From Thermomonas beijingensis (lineage in GTDB: Bacteria; Pseudomonadota; Gammaproteobacteria; Xanthomonadales; Xanthomonadaceae), in contig NZ_JAIQDJ010000002.1 of NCBI RefSeq assembly GCF_020034655.1, positions 62,001-126,000 on the forward strand: 64,000 bases of DNA. The letters are read 5' to 3'. This document shows, one piece after another, positions 43,035 to 53,611 of the stretch. Each line of letters opens with the position of its first letter. The first letter of the stretch is position 1. The notes below the pieces were generated by a model, which did not search any database, was not told the DNA's origin, and saw only the letters and a list, made by a program, of their open reading frames with translations. The position numbers were made by a program, and so were the translations under genes.

Positions 43035-44899
43035 GGAAGATCCGGTTCTGAGGTGTCGTCGATGACCAAAGTATGCGCTGGATCGAGTGCTTCGCGATTA
43101 TCGGCACACAGGGCAAATTCGTCAGTAGCGTTGAGGTCCTGCCCCAATAATTCACGCAGCCGCATGCGTTCGCCGCGAGTAGTATCGTCGTGATGGTCGT
43201 CGATTTCGGCGACCGAGATGCACAGCATGACTTGACCGTGCTCATCCAGCGGGTGTTCGCCCTGATTCAACGACTGATGCAGACGATCCAGGTCCGACTT
43301 GACCTGCTCCAGAACGCTGCTGCGGTCGGCCCCGCTCCAGATCAGCAGCATCAAGTCGTCGAGGATTTCGTGGAGCCAACTCTTGCGCTCCACGATGCCT
43401 TCAATCATCACCGCATCCCCACCGGCATACAGCTGCCTGCGCAGCAGACGGCGGTATTCGCGCTTGCCGCGCACGGCTTCGAAGGGAGTCAGGCCGTCGG
43501 CTTTGACATATCGCAAGCGCACCATCGCCAGCCACGGGTAGCGATCGGGGTCGTATTCATCACGAAAATCATTATTGCCGATAGCGCGACCGCGTTGGAT
43601 CGCCGCATACATGCGGCAAACGCCAAAACAAAGACTGACAAAGCCGATACTGGCGAAAATATCGACGAACACGCCAAAAAATGTCAGGCCGATCACCGCG
43701 CCGGTCAACAGCAGGCCATTGACAGCGACGAACACGCCGTCCACATCTTCATGCGGTTCGCCGCGCCAAAACGCATAGGTGGTCAAGATCAATAGCAGCG
43801 AGGCCAGCAGGTATTTGAAACTGCTGGGCGGCATCCAAACCACGCCACCGTGCAATAGTGCATCGGTGGCTTCGGCCCAGACTTCCACTCCGGGCATCGC
43901 CGCGTTTACCGGAGTGGGTTTGGTATCGCTGATGCCGGCGGCGGTATAGCCGACCAGCACCACGGAGCCGCGCAAGTCTGGAAGCTTACTGCCTGGCGCT
44001 TCACACACGGGTTTGCCAGCCAGTAAATCGGCTGCACTGATGTAGGGCATGCGGCTGTTGCGGCGCCAATTCACCCGAACATGATCGGGTAGCGATGCCG
44101 CGCGTTGTCGTGTCAGTTGCGACACCAGCCGTGCCGGCAGTGTCGGCAGCGCCCAGTCATCCACCACTTCGCGCAGCGGCACATCGCGCAATACGCCGTC
44201 CTGGCCACGGCTGACATTGGTAATCGCCGAGTGCTTGGCCATGGACGCACCAAACGGCAGATACACCGCCACCGGCGGGCCGGGAGCATGCGCCTTTGCA
44301 TCCAGCGCATAAGCCCCTGCAATTTGCGCAGCATGCAGAGGTGAGGCGGCATCAAAATCCGCCGCTTGGCGCGATGCCGCAAACATGAAACGTCCATTCC
44401 CGCCGGCTGCCACCGCATCCAGCATGGCATCCCCATCCGGGTCGTCCTTGTGCGGGTCGAGGAACATGACATCCACTCCCACCGCGCGCACGCCGGCACG
44501 ATCCAGCGTATCCAGCAAGTCCGCATGCACTGTGCGTGGCCATGGCCAGCCACCAATGCCTTGCGCCCGGGTCCACTCCAGCGAGCAATCATCAATTTCC
44601 ACGACGAAGGTCCTGCCCGAGGGCTGCGGCTCCACCGGCCGCCACTGCACGATGCTGTCGAACACGCTGTCTTCGGCCGAATCCAGACTGCGGCCATGCG
44701 TCCAATCCCAGCTCAGCCAACCCAATGCAGCGCAGGCCAGCAGGGGATAGAACGCGAACTTCAACTTGAGCGCCACCCACGTCAAGGGCCGCCGATAGCC
44801 GCGTTCGATTTTGGCCCATTGATCCATGAACCACACCGCAAGGGTGGCCATGGTGGCGTCCAAATGGGCTTGTGCCGCGCGCAGCCGCTTGCGTCCCAT
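43031..44899 (-). CDS. CHASE2-domain membrane protein, output domain unknown
   Basis: 622-residue sensor-like protein. One helix near 48-66 is followed by an extracytoplasmic CHASE2 domain (about 75-340, with FVVEIDDCSLEW, GWPWPRTVHADLL, AVGVDVMFLD and GSVVLVGYTA). Two or three helices follow at about 360-440. A cytosolic C-terminal part of about 180 residues (FRDEYDPDRYPWLAMVRLRY; ISVAEIDDHHDD) matches no cyclase, GGDEF or kinase motif I can see. CHASE2 normally precedes such outputs. It is coupled to the M48 protease downstream, so the pair may sense and process envelope material. Confidence 0.8.
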   Translation of the reverse strand: MGRKRLRAAQAHLDATMATLAVWFMDQWAKIERGYRRPLTWVALKLKFAFYPLLACAALGWLSWDWTHGRSLDSAEDSVFDSIVQWRPVEPQPSGRTFVVEIDDCSLEWTRAQGIGGWPWPRTVHADLLDTLDRAGVRAVGVDVMFLDPHKDDPDGDAMLDAVAAGGNGRFMFAASRQAADFDAASPLHAAQIAGAYALDAKAHAPGPPVAVYLPFGASMAKHSAITNVSRGQDGVLRDVPLREVVDDWALPTLPARLVSQLTRQRAASLPDHVRVNWRRNSRMPYISAADLLAGKPVCEAPGSKLPDLRGSVVLVGYTAAGISDTKPTPVNAAMPGVEVWAEATDALLHGGVVWMPPSSFKYLLASLLLILTTYAFWRGEPHEDVDGVFVAVNGLLLTGAVIGLTFFGVFVDIFASIGFVSLCFGVCRMYAAIQRGRAIGNNDFRDEYDPDRYPWLAMVRLRYVKADGLTPFEAVRGKREYRRLLRRQLYAGGDAVMIEGIVERKSWLHEILDDLMLLIWSGADRSSVLEQVKSDLDRLHQSLNQGEHPLDEHGQVMLCISVAEIDDHHDDTTRGERMRLRELLGQDLNATDEFALCADNREALDPAHTLVIDDTSEPDLP

Positions 44900-45040
44900 G
44901 CAATTTCATCCCCTGTTGCCGGCCGGTTCGCCCAGTGTCCCTGATCCGGTGTCCCCGATCGAGGTTGCAATGCGTGAACAGGGGCCGTGAGCGGACATCT
45001 TGCATGCATGGGCGGTTGCGGCCAAGCGGCTAGCCGAAAA

Positions 45041-46273
45041 TCAACCCAGCAATTTGCGCACCTTGTGCAATGCCACGATGAAGGCGTCGATTTCCTCGTG
45101 GGTGTTGTAGAACGCAAGCGATGCACGGCAGGTGGTGCCCACGCCCAGCCACTGCAACAGCGGATGCGCGCAGTGCTGGCCGGAGCGGACTGCCACGCCT
45201 TCCAGATCCAGCAAGGTGGCCAGATCGTGCGAGTGGGTGCCGTCGATGGCAAAGCTCACTACCGCCGCCTTGCGCGGCGCACGGCCGAAGATGTGCAGGC
45301 CGTCGATGCCGTGCAGCGCCTCGGTCAAGTACGCCAGCAAGGCTTGCTCGCGCGCTTCGATATGGGCCATGCCCAGCTGCGAGAGGTAATCCACCGCCGC
45401 GCCGAGGCCCACGAAACCGGCAATATTGGGCGTGCCGGCCTCGAATTTGTGCGGGCCTTCGTTGAACACGGTGCCATCGAAACGCACCTCCTTGATCATC
45501 TCGCCGCCCCCCAGAAACGGCGGCATGGCGTCGATGTGTTCGCGTCGTGCCCACAGTGCACCGGTGCCGGTGGGGCCGCACATCTTGTGGCCGGTGATGG
45601 CATAAAAATCACAATCCAGCGCGGTGATATCCACCGGCATGTGCGGTGCGGCCTGCGAGCCGTCGATGAGTGTGATGATGCCGCGCTTGCGCGCTTCCTT
45701 GCAGAGATGCGCCACCGGGTTGACGGTACCCAGCACATTCGAGGTGTGCGCCAGTGCCAGCACTTTCACGTCGGGCGTCATCGCCGCATACAGTGCAGGC
45801 AGATCCAGTGCGCCATCGGGCAGCAGTTCAGCCACCTTGAGCGTAGCGCCGGTGCGCTGGGCGATCAGCTGCCACGGCACGATATTGGCGTGGTGCTCCA
45901 TGCGCGTGACCAGGATGCGGTCACCGGGTTGCAGGCGCGGCAGTGCCCAGGAATACGCCACCAGATTGATGGCAAAGGTGGTGCCGCTGCACAAGATCAA
46001 CTCGTCGCTGCGGACATTGAAAAAGCGCGCCAGCTTGCTGCGTGCGCCTTCGTACGCCTCGGTGGCCTCACTGCCCAGCGCGTGCACTGCACGGCTGACA
46101 TTGGCATTGTGATGGCGATAAAAATCGTCGGTGGCGCTGATCACGCACGCCGGTTTTTGCCCGGTATTGGCCGAATCGAAATAGATCAGCGGCTTGCCGT
46201 GTACTTGCCGGGTGAGCAGGGGGAAGTCGGCACGCACCGAGGCCCAGTCGATAGCGGCGGCATCCATACTCAT
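45041..46273 (-). CDS. sufS: Cysteine desulfurase SufS
   Basis: Group II PLP-dependent desulfurase that supplies sulfur to the SufBCD scaffold. The 410-residue product has ITGHKMCGPTGTGALW around the PLP lysine and the active-site C368 in RSGQHCAHPL. HHANIVPW and the C-terminal RASLAFYNTHEEID are typical of SufS. Start ATG 46273 overlaps sufD (ATGA). No sufE or sufU sulfur acceptor follows in the window. Confidence 0.95.
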   Translation of the reverse strand: MSMDAAAIDWASVRADFPLLTRQVHGKPLIYFDSANTGQKPACVISATDDFYRHHNANVSRAVHALGSEATEAYEGARSKLARFFNVRSDELILCSGTTFAINLVAYSWALPRLQPGDRILVTRMEHHANIVPWQLIAQRTGATLKVAELLPDGALDLPALYAAMTPDVKVLALAHTSNVLGTVNPVAHLCKEARKRGIITLIDGSQAAPHMPVDITALDCDFYAITGHKMCGPTGTGALWARREHIDAMPPFLGGGEMIKEVRFDGTVFNEGPHKFEAGTPNIAGFVGLGAAVDYLSQLGMAHIEAREQALLAYLTEALHGIDGLHIFGRAPRKAAVVSFAIDGTHSHDLATLLDLEGVAVRSGQHCAHPLLQWLGVGTTCRASLAFYNTHEEIDAFIVALHKVRKLLG

Positions 46274-47511
46274 GCCCCTACCCGTACCAATGCCCGCTCC
46301 AGCGCCGCTGCACACGCGGCATGCGTGCTGCTATCGGCAATCCCGTTGACCACTTCGTGGCAGAACGCGCCGGTCAACAACGCCCTGGCCTGTGCTTCCG
46401 GCAGGCCACGCGAGCGCAGGTAAAACAGTGCAGTGGCATCCAGTTGCCCCACGGTGGCGCCATGTGCCGCTTTGACCTCATCGGCATGAATCACCAGCAC
46501 CGGCTGGGTGTCGATTTCCGCATCGGCAGACAGCAGCAGGTTCTTGTTCGCAAGCGCAGCTTCGCTGCCGTCCGCGCCGGCATGGATGGTGATGCCGCCA
46601 TGAAATACCGCCTTGCCGCGCTGCCCTGCCAGCCCGCGCCAGGTCAGATTGCAGCGCGTGTCGCGGGCAATATGGTCGATTCCCAGCCGGGTATCCACAT
46701 GTCGGCGGCCATCGGCCAGCAGCACGCCATTGGCGTTGAGTGCGGCGCGGTCGCCTTGCAGCTGCACATTCAATTCATGCCGCGACAAGCCGGCGCCAAG
46801 TTCAAGATCAATGCGTTGATAACCCGCATCCTGCGCGAGTGTGGCATCGGTGCGGGCAAACACGCTGGCACGTGCCGGCGCATCTTGCAGGCGCACGTGG
46901 CCCAGTTGTGCACGTTCGGCCAGCTGCACCTGGATCACGACATTGCCCAGATGGGCATGTTCGCTGACCGCCAGCTCGTGTTCCACCAGCGACAACGATG
47001 CGCCTTCGCCCAGTGTGATGCGATGGCGCAGATGCCACGCCGCATCGCCATTGCTTTGCGCGCTGCCGACATGGACAAGATGCAGTGGTGTGTCCATGTG
47101 CGCATCGGCATCCACGTGAATCGACACACCTTCGCGTGCCAACGTGGCATTGAGCCGGGCAAATGGCTCGTCGCTGCGCGCGGAGAGCGGCATGACGTTG
47201 CCGGAATCGGGCTGTTGCGACAACGCCTGCACCTCAATGCCGCCGATCAACCCGGACAGGTTGCTGAGTGTGGCATCCAATTGCCCATTGACGAACACGA
47301 TGCGTGGTTCGGGGATGGCGGCCAGTTGCATGGCCTCTACTGCAACGTGCTGTGCCGGCACGAAGCTGCGCCGCTCCAACTGCCGCAGGGAAGTGTATTT
47401 CCAGCTTTCCGCGCGCTGCGGCAGACCGTCGTGCAGCAAGGCATCCAGCGCAACCCGCTGGGAGACATCGCCTTGAAAATCCGCGGCCAGAGAGTCCAGA
47501 AGCGCACTCAT
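46270..47511 (-). CDS. sufD: Fe-S cluster assembly protein SufD
   Basis: Scaffold subunit (413 residues) of the SufBC2D complex. Beta-helical core with VHVGSAQSNGDAAWHLRHR-type segments and the C-terminal DEVKAAHGATVGQLDATALFYLRSRGLPEAQARALL, holding the histidine equivalent to that required for cluster formation. One base separates it from the sufC stop. The N-terminal helical domain begins with an Asp/Leu-rich stretch and RAESWKYTSLRQLE. Confidence 0.94.
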   Translation of the reverse strand: MSALLDSLAADFQGDVSQRVALDALLHDGLPQRAESWKYTSLRQLERRSFVPAQHVAVEAMQLAAIPEPRIVFVNGQLDATLSNLSGLIGGIEVQALSQQPDSGNVMPLSARSDEPFARLNATLAREGVSIHVDADAHMDTPLHLVHVGSAQSNGDAAWHLRHRITLGEGASLSLVEHELAVSEHAHLGNVVIQVQLAERAQLGHVRLQDAPARASVFARTDATLAQDAGYQRIDLELGAGLSRHELNVQLQGDRAALNANGVLLADGRRHVDTRLGIDHIARDTRCNLTWRGLAGQRGKAVFHGGITIHAGADGSEAALANKNLLLSADAEIDTQPVLVIHADEVKAAHGATVGQLDATALFYLRSRGLPEAQARALLTGAFCHEVVNGIADSSTHAACAAALERALVRVGA

Positions 47512-47512
47512 T

Positions 47513-48277
47513 TCAGGCTGCCGTTTCCGGCGTCAGCCGGTTCTTGATCCAGTCATAGCCGTGCGCTTCCAGCTGCAAGGCAAGCTCTGGCCCGCCGGTT
47601 TCCACGATGCGGCCATCGGCCAGCACATGCACCACATCGGGTTTGATGTAGTCCAGCAAGCGCTGGTAATGGGTGATGACGAGGAAGGAACGTTCCGCCG
47701 AGCGCTGCGCGTTGACGCCATCGGCGACGGCTTTCAATGCATCGATGTCGAGGCCGGAATCGGTTTCATCGAGGATGGCGAGCTTTGGCTCCAGCAGTGC
47801 CATCTGGAAAATCTCATTACGCTTCTTTTCGCCACCCGAAAATCCTTCGTTGACGGCGCGATGCAACAGCTCATCTTTCAAATGCAATACCGCGAGCTTC
47901 TCGCGCACCTTCTTCAGGAATTGCATCGAGTCGAGTTCAGGTTCGCCGCGGGTTTTGCGCTGCGCGTTGTAGGCGGCGCGCAAGAAATAGGTGTTGTTGA
48001 CGCCAGGGATTTCCACCGGGTATTGGAAGGCCAGAAACACGCCGGCGGCAGCGCGCTCTTCGGGTTCCAGTGCCAGCAAGTCGTTGCCGAAAAACGTGAT
48101 GCTGCCGGCGGTCACGGCATAACCATCACGGCCCGCCAGGATATTGCCCAGCGTGGACTTGCCCGCACCATTGGGGCCCATGATGGCGTGTACTTCGCCG
48201 GCGTTCACGTTGAGGCTCAGACCCTTGAGGATTTCCTTGCCCGCAACGGTGGCATGGAGGTTTTCAATTTTCAGCAT
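47513..48277 (-). CDS. sufC: Fe-S cluster assembly ATPase SufC
   Basis: ABC-type ATPase (254 residues) energising the SufBCD scaffold. Walker A GPNGAGKST, signature FSGGEKKRNEIFQM, Walker B AILDETDSGLD and the H-loop VITHYQRLL are all intact. It forms the suf operon with sufB upstream (54 bases) and sufD downstream. Confidence 0.97.
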   Translation of the reverse strand: MLKIENLHATVAGKEILKGLSLNVNAGEVHAIMGPNGAGKSTLGNILAGRDGYAVTAGSITFFGNDLLALEPEERAAAGVFLAFQYPVEIPGVNNTYFLRAAYNAQRKTRGEPELDSMQFLKKVREKLAVLHLKDELLHRAVNEGFSGGEKKRNEIFQMALLEPKLAILDETDSGLDIDALKAVADGVNAQRSAERSFLVITHYQRLLDYIKPDVVHVLADGRIVETGGPELALQLEAHGYDWIKNRLTPETAA

Positions 48278-48331
48278 GGTTGTTTCCAGTGTGTTCTTGT
48301 GTGCAGATGTCCGAGTGGGCCTGTGGCGACA

Positions 48332-49777
<1,446 letters not shown>

Positions 49778-49786
49778 CGGAAATCC

Positions 49787-50236
49787 TCAAGCCTGCGCCA
49801 GCTGGGCAGTCATCTGCCCGCGCACAGGGGGTTGCGGTGGCGCCAGCATCTGCGCCAGCGAGATGCCGCGCAGGGCGTCGGCCACCACGTCGTTGATACG
49901 GCGCCAGTTGGCGCGTACGCCGCAGCTGTGTTCGATGCCGCATTGGCCGCCGGAGATGCTGCATTCGGTCATCCCCAGCGGGCCTTCCATCGCCTCGACA
50001 ATCGCAATCAGGCTGATGGCCTCGGCCGGACGCGCCAACCGGTAGCCGCCATTGGCACCGCGAAAGCCCGACACCAGCCCGGCGGCGGCCAGTGGTTTGA
50101 GTACCTTGGCCACGGTGGGCGGCTCCAGACCGGCGCGTTCGGCCAACTCCGGTGCACTCAACACCACGTCCGGCCGCGCAGCAAGCACAGTCAGTACAAC
50201 GGTGGCGTAATCAGTGAGCCGGGTGACGCGAAGCAT
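49787..50236 (-). CDS. Rrf2-family regulator of the suf operon (IscR/SufR-like)
   Basis: Winged-helix regulator of 149 residues with MLRVTRLTDYATVVL at the start, VAKVLKPLAAAGLVSGFRGANGGYRL in the recognition region, and three cysteines at C92, C99 and C105 that should hold an Fe-S cluster. IscR spacing is C-x5-C-x5-C and here it is C-x6-C-x5-C, slightly different. As first gene of the suf operon it likely senses cluster status and represses its own transcription. Confidence 0.9.
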   Translation of the reverse strand: MLRVTRLTDYATVVLTVLAARPDVVLSAPELAERAGLEPPTVAKVLKPLAAAGLVSGFRGANGGYRLARPAEAISLIAIVEAMEGPLGMTECSISGGQCGIEHSCGVRANWRRINDVVADALRGISLAQMLAPPQPPVRGQMTAQLAQA

Positions 50237-50270
50237 GGCGGCGGGGCGTAGCGGGGGAATCGGTACTGAA

Positions 50271-50299
50271 ATTGTACGTTTTCACGCCCCGGCCGCCAA
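50271..50299 (-). promoter_or_regulatory. Candidate sigma70 promoter of the suf operon
   Basis: On the minus strand TTGGCG (50299-50294) is followed after 17 bases by TACAAT (50276-50271), giving a leader of about 30 bases before the Rrf2 regulator start. The spacing and hexamers are good. The Rrf2 protein probably binds over it, but no operator could be defined by eye. Confidence 0.55.
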
Positions 50300-50372
50300 G
50301 TTGGCTGGGCTGACTTGGGTCAAGTGACGGGAAGAGCGGGTGAGAAGCCGCGGTGGGTTTGCATCTCCGCAC

Positions 50373-50398
50373 AATAAAAACGCCCCGTAAGGGGCGTA
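50373..50398 (-). terminator. Rho-independent terminator after tRNA-Ser
   Basis: Reading the minus strand, ACGCCCC and GGGGCGT form a seven-base stem with the loop TTAC, followed by TTTTATT. It lies about 10 bases after the 3' CCA of the tRNA gene, so it should end that transcript. Confidence 0.85.
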
Positions 50399-50407
50399 GT
50401 TATGATC

Positions 50408-50500
50408 TGGCGGAGAGAGGGGGATTCGAACCCCCGAAGCGCGGTTTAGACGCTTACACACTTTCCAGGCGTGCTCCTTCAACCACTCGGACACCTCTCC
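50408..50500 (-). tRNA. tRNA-Ser (anticodon GGA)
   Basis: Class II tRNA of 93 bases including an encoded CCA. The 5' end is GGAGAGGTGTCCGAGTGG, the anticodon loop CTGGAAA reads UCC/UCU serine codons, a long variable arm follows, and the T-loop GGTTCGAATC and acceptor CTCTCCG pair with the start. Flanked by its own promoter and terminator, between the suf operon and dnaX. Confidence 0.97.
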
Positions 50501-50510
50501 GGAACCGCCC

Positions 50511-50539
50511 ATTCTAGCGGGGTGTGGGCCACTCCACAA
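50511..50539 (-). promoter_or_regulatory. Candidate promoter of the tRNA-Ser gene
   Basis: On the minus strand TTGTGG (50539-50534), a 17-base spacer and TAGAAT (50516-50511) lie about 10 bases before the tRNA 5' end, followed by a GC-rich discriminator, the usual layout for stable-RNA promoters. Confidence 0.55.
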
Positions 50540-50592
50540 CAAATTCCGTGGAACTGCGGCGGGGGTTGCCCGGCTCATGCCACAATGCCGGC

Positions 50593-52287
50593 ATGTCCTA
50601 TCTCGTGCTTGCCCGCAAGTGGCGTCCCAAGCGTTTTGCCGAATTGGTCGGGCAAGAGCATGTGGTGCGTGCGCTGACCAACGCGCTGGAAACCGGCCGT
50701 GTTCACCACGCATTCTTGTTCACCGGCACGCGCGGGGTGGGCAAAACCACGATTGCGCGCATTTTCGCCAAATCGCTCAATTGCGAGCGCGGCACCTCGT
50801 CTGATCCGTGTGGTGAATGCGAGACCTGCCAGGCGATTGATGCCGGCCGTTACATCGACCTGCTGGAGATCGATGCCGCGTCCAATACTGGCGTGGACAA
50901 CGTGCGCGAGTTGATCGAAAACGCGCAGTACATGCCCAGCCGCGGCAAGTACAAGGTGTATCTGATCGACGAAGTGCACATGCTGTCCAAGCAGGCCTTC
51001 AATGCGTTGCTGAAGACATTGGAAGAGCCGCCCGAGCACGTCAAATTCCTGTTCGCCACCACTGACCCGGAAAAATTGTTGGTGACGGTGCTCAGCCGCT
51101 GCTTGCAGTTCAATTTGAAGCGTTTGGATGAAGCGCAGATTGGCGGCCAGATCCACAAGATTCTTGCGGCGGAAGGCATCGACAGCGAAGCCGATGCGGT
51201 GCTGCAGTTGGCCAAGGCAGCCGATGGCAGTTTGCGTGACGGGTTGTCGCTGCTCGATCAAGCCATCGCCTATACGGGAGGCAAGCTGGATAGCGCTGCT
51301 GTAGCGACGATGCTGGGCACGGTAGACCGCAGCAGGATTCAATCCCTGCTGATGGCGCTGGCCGAGTCTGATGGTGCGCGTCTTATGCAGGAAGCGGGGC
51401 ACTTGGCGGAGTTTTCGCCAGATTGGGCCAGCCTACTGGATGCGCTGTCGGCGGCCTTGCATCGAGTACAGGTCAAGCAATTGGTGCCGGCTGTGGATGT
51501 GGGGCAAGACGCAATTGATGTGGAGGCGCTGGCGGCGCAGTTGCGCCCCGAACTGGTGCAGTTGTGGTACCAGATGGCGCTGAACGGTCGCCGTGATTTG
51601 GGCTATGCCCCCAGTCCGCGCAGTGGGTTTGAAATGACTTTGCTGCGGATGCTGGCGTTTCGGCCTGATGCACCCGCGCAAACTGCTGCGCCGCGTGCGG
51701 CCACACCCATGGCACCACCTATCAGTGCGTTGCCACAAGCGCGGCTAGAGGCGGCGGCCCGCGCCCGTGCGGCAATGGCCGAAGCGCCTGTTACTGCGGC
51801 AGAGCCAGTGAAGTCGCCGGCGGTTGTACCTGCGAGCCTGAGTGAGCCGGCACCTGTGCCTGGACCGTCGCGCCAAGCCAGCAGTACTTTGTTGGTGACG
51901 GATAGTGAACATTGGCTGGAACTGGTGATGCGCAGTGGCCTGAAAGGCGCCCCCAAGCTGCTGGCCGATAATGCTGCGTTCGTGGCACATGCCGATGGCG
52001 TGTTGCATTTGGCGTTGGCACCCGAACAGGAGCACCTGAAGTCGGCGAACCTGGTGCTGCAACTGAGCGATGCCATCGGACAACAGCTGGGGGGGGCGGT
52101 GCAGGTACGCTTTGAGATTGGGCAAGGGCGTGGCGAAACCGCAACCGTGCGCAATGCGCGTGAGCGTGATGTCCGTCAAGCCGATGCGGAAAGCGGCTTT
52201 GCTTCGGACCCTGGCATTCAACGGCTGGTGCAGCAGCATGGTGCGCAGATCGTGCAGGATTCGATCCGTCCGTTGGACACTCTCTGA
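50593..52287 (+). CDS. dnaX: DNA polymerase III tau (gamma/tau) subunit
   Basis: Clamp-loader ATPase that assembles the replicase (564 residues). Walker A is GTRGVGKTT with K51, the zinc module is C64, C73, C76 and C79, [24 protein letters not shown] gives the Walker B/sensor region, and [20 protein letters not shown] follows. An Ala/Pro-rich linker (about 370-450) leads to a tau C-terminal domain. I saw no A6-type slippery site for a gamma frameshift. The ATG at 50593 begins the conserved [11 protein letters not shown]. Confidence 0.96.
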   Translation: MSYLVLARKWRPKRFAELVGQEHVVRALTNALETGRVHHAFLFTGTRGVGKTTIARIFAKSLNCERGTSSDPCGECETCQAIDAGRYIDLLEIDAASNTGVDNVRELIENAQYMPSRGKYKVYLIDEVHMLSKQAFNALLKTLEEPPEHVKFLFATTDPEKLLVTVLSRCLQFNLKRLDEAQIGGQIHKILAAEGIDSEADAVLQLAKAADGSLRDGLSLLDQAIAYTGGKLDSAAVATMLGTVDRSRIQSLLMALAESDGARLMQEAGHLAEFSPDWASLLDALSAALHRVQVKQLVPAVDVGQDAIDVEALAAQLRPELVQLWYQMALNGRRDLGYAPSPRSGFEMTLLRMLAFRPDAPAQTAAPRAATPMAPPISALPQARLEAAARARAAMAEAPVTAAEPVKSPAVVPASLSEPAPVPGPSRQASSTLLVTDSEHWLELVMRSGLKGAPKLLADNAAFVAHADGVLHLALAPEQEHLKSANLVLQLSDAIGQQLGGAVQVRFEIGQGRGETATVRNARERDVRQADAESGFASDPGIQRLVQQHGAQIVQDSIRPLDTL

Positions 52288-52322
52288 CCCATTTTTATTT
52301 TTGCATAACGGAAGACAGCACT

Positions 52323-52643
52323 ATGCGTGGAAATATCGCCCAGCTGATGCAGCAGGCCCAGCAGATGCAAGAAAACATGCAGCGTGCGCAGGAACAAGTC
52401 GCCGCGCTGGAAGCTACCGGCAATGCGGGTGGCGGGATGGTCAGCGTGACCTTGGGGGGGCGCATGGATTGTCGCAAGGTGCGCATTGATCCGGCAGCCT
52501 TGAGTGACCCGGAAATGGCCGAGGATTTGATTGCCGCAGCGTTCAATGATGCGGTGAACAAGATCAATCTGGCATCGCAGGAAAAGATGGCCGGAGCGAC
52601 CGCGGGCATGCAATTGCCGCCAGGCTTCAAATTGCCGTTCTGA
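52323..52643 (+). CDS. ybaB: YbaB/EbfC nucleoid-associated protein
   Basis: Small DNA-binding protein (106 residues) that forms clamp-like dimers. The N-terminal helix is Gln/Met-rich ([15 protein letters not shown]), the [19 protein letters not shown] strand pair is characteristic, and the tail is Gly/Met-rich. It sits between dnaX and recR, the standard order, and overlaps recR by TGATG. Confidence 0.95.
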   Translation: MRGNIAQLMQQAQQMQENMQRAQEQVAALEATGNAGGGMVSVTLGGRMDCRKVRIDPAALSDPEMAEDLIAAAFNDAVNKINLASQEKMAGATAGMQLPPGFKLPF

Positions 52644-53245
52644 TGGCTGCGTTGCTTGAGCAATTGATCGACGCCCTGCGGGTACTGCCGGGGGTGGGTC
52701 AAAAATCCGCCCAGCGGATGGCCTACCATTTGCTGGAGCGTCAGCGCGATGGCGGCAAACGGTTGTCCGATGCCTTGCTGCAGGCGATGGAGCAGATTCG
52801 CCATTGCACGCGATGCCGCGACTTCAGCGAAACCGACGTGTGCGCCACCTGCGCCAGTGGTGCGCGTGATGCACAGCTACTGTGCGTGGTGGAAACCCCG
52901 GCAGATCGGTTGGCAATCGAGCAGGCCACGGGCTTTCGCGGCTTGTATTTTGTGTTGCAAGGTCGGTTGAGCCCGCTCGATGGCATTGGTCCACATGAGT
53001 TGGGCTTGGATCAACTTGCGCAGCGCCTGCAGGAAGGCGAGGTGCGCGAACTCATCGTGGCCACCAATCCCACCGTGGAAGGCGAGGCCACGGCGCATTA
53101 TCTGGCGCAGTTGGCGCGTGCGCGTGGCGTGCACCCCAGCCGCTTGGCGCATGGCGTGCCGTTGGGCGGCGAATTGGAATATGTGGACCGCGGCACCTTG
53201 CAGCATGCATTCGGCAGCCGTATCGAAATTCCATCCGACAAATGA
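52643..53245 (+). CDS. recR: Recombination mediator RecR
   Basis: Works with RecF and RecO to load RecA onto gapped single-stranded DNA. The 200-residue protein has the helix-hairpin-helix [16 protein letters not shown] and a C4 zinc finger at C55, C58, C67 and C70. Its Toprim domain carries [14 protein letters not shown] and [16 protein letters not shown]. Co-directional and overlapping with ybaB. Confidence 0.97.
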   Translation: MAALLEQLIDALRVLPGVGQKSAQRMAYHLLERQRDGGKRLSDALLQAMEQIRHCTRCRDFSETDVCATCASGARDAQLLCVVETPADRLAIEQATGFRGLYFVLQGRLSPLDGIGPHELGLDQLAQRLQEGEVRELIVATNPTVEGEATAHYLAQLARARGVHPSRLAHGVPLGGELEYVDRGTLQHAFGSRIEIPSDK

Positions 53246-53261
53246 CCGTGGAGGTTGCGTC

Positions 53262-53609
53262 ATGGGCGACACCATTTTTCACAAGATCATCCATCGGGAA
53301 ATCCCGGCCGATATCGTGTATGAAGATGCGCATATGGTTGCGTTTCGCGACATTGCACCGCAGGCACCGGTACATGTGTTATTCGTGCCCAAGCAAACCT
53401 TCGCCACGCTGAACGATGTGCCCGAAGACAGCGCGCTGGTGATTGGCCGCTTGGCCACCGCAGCGGCTCGCTACGCCAAGGCGCAGGGCTTTGCCGACGA
53501 TGGCTACCGCATCGTGATGAATTGCAATGGCGATGCTGGCCAGACCGTGTTCCAAATCCACCTGCATCTATTGGCAGGCGCGCCATTGGGGCGGTTTGGC
53601 ACGCCCTGA
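53262..53609 (+). CDS. HIT-family nucleotide hydrolase (HinT-like)
   Basis: Histidine-triad protein of 115 residues that likely hydrolyses purine nucleoside phosphoramidates. IFHKIIHREIPADIVYED starts the fold. The triad region reads FQIHLHLLAG, where the usual HxHxH ends in leucine-leucine; the first part QTVFQIHLH retains the two main histidines. The ATG at 53262 follows GTGGAGG. It ends two bases before the convergent TgpA gene. Confidence 0.93.
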   Translation: MGDTIFHKIIHREIPADIVYEDAHMVAFRDIAPQAPVHVLFVPKQTFATLNDVPEDSALVIGRLATAAARYAKAQGFADDGYRIVMNCNGDAGQTVFQIHLHLLAGAPLGRFGTP

Positions 53610-53611
53610 AA

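Noticed and set aside
44987-46423. Long plus-strand frames opposite sufS and sufD
   Set aside because: Antisense shadows of conserved genes; no ribosome site, no family resemblance.
50282-50713. Open frame with the peptide GSGEVSEWLKEHAWKVCKRLNRASGVRIPLSPP
   Set aside because: This is the well-known false translation of a tRNA-Ser gene, which is annotated here instead.
50593-52287. Programmed frameshift signal for a gamma form of DnaX
   Set aside because: No A-rich slippery heptamer was seen in frame in the coding region; only the tau form is supported.
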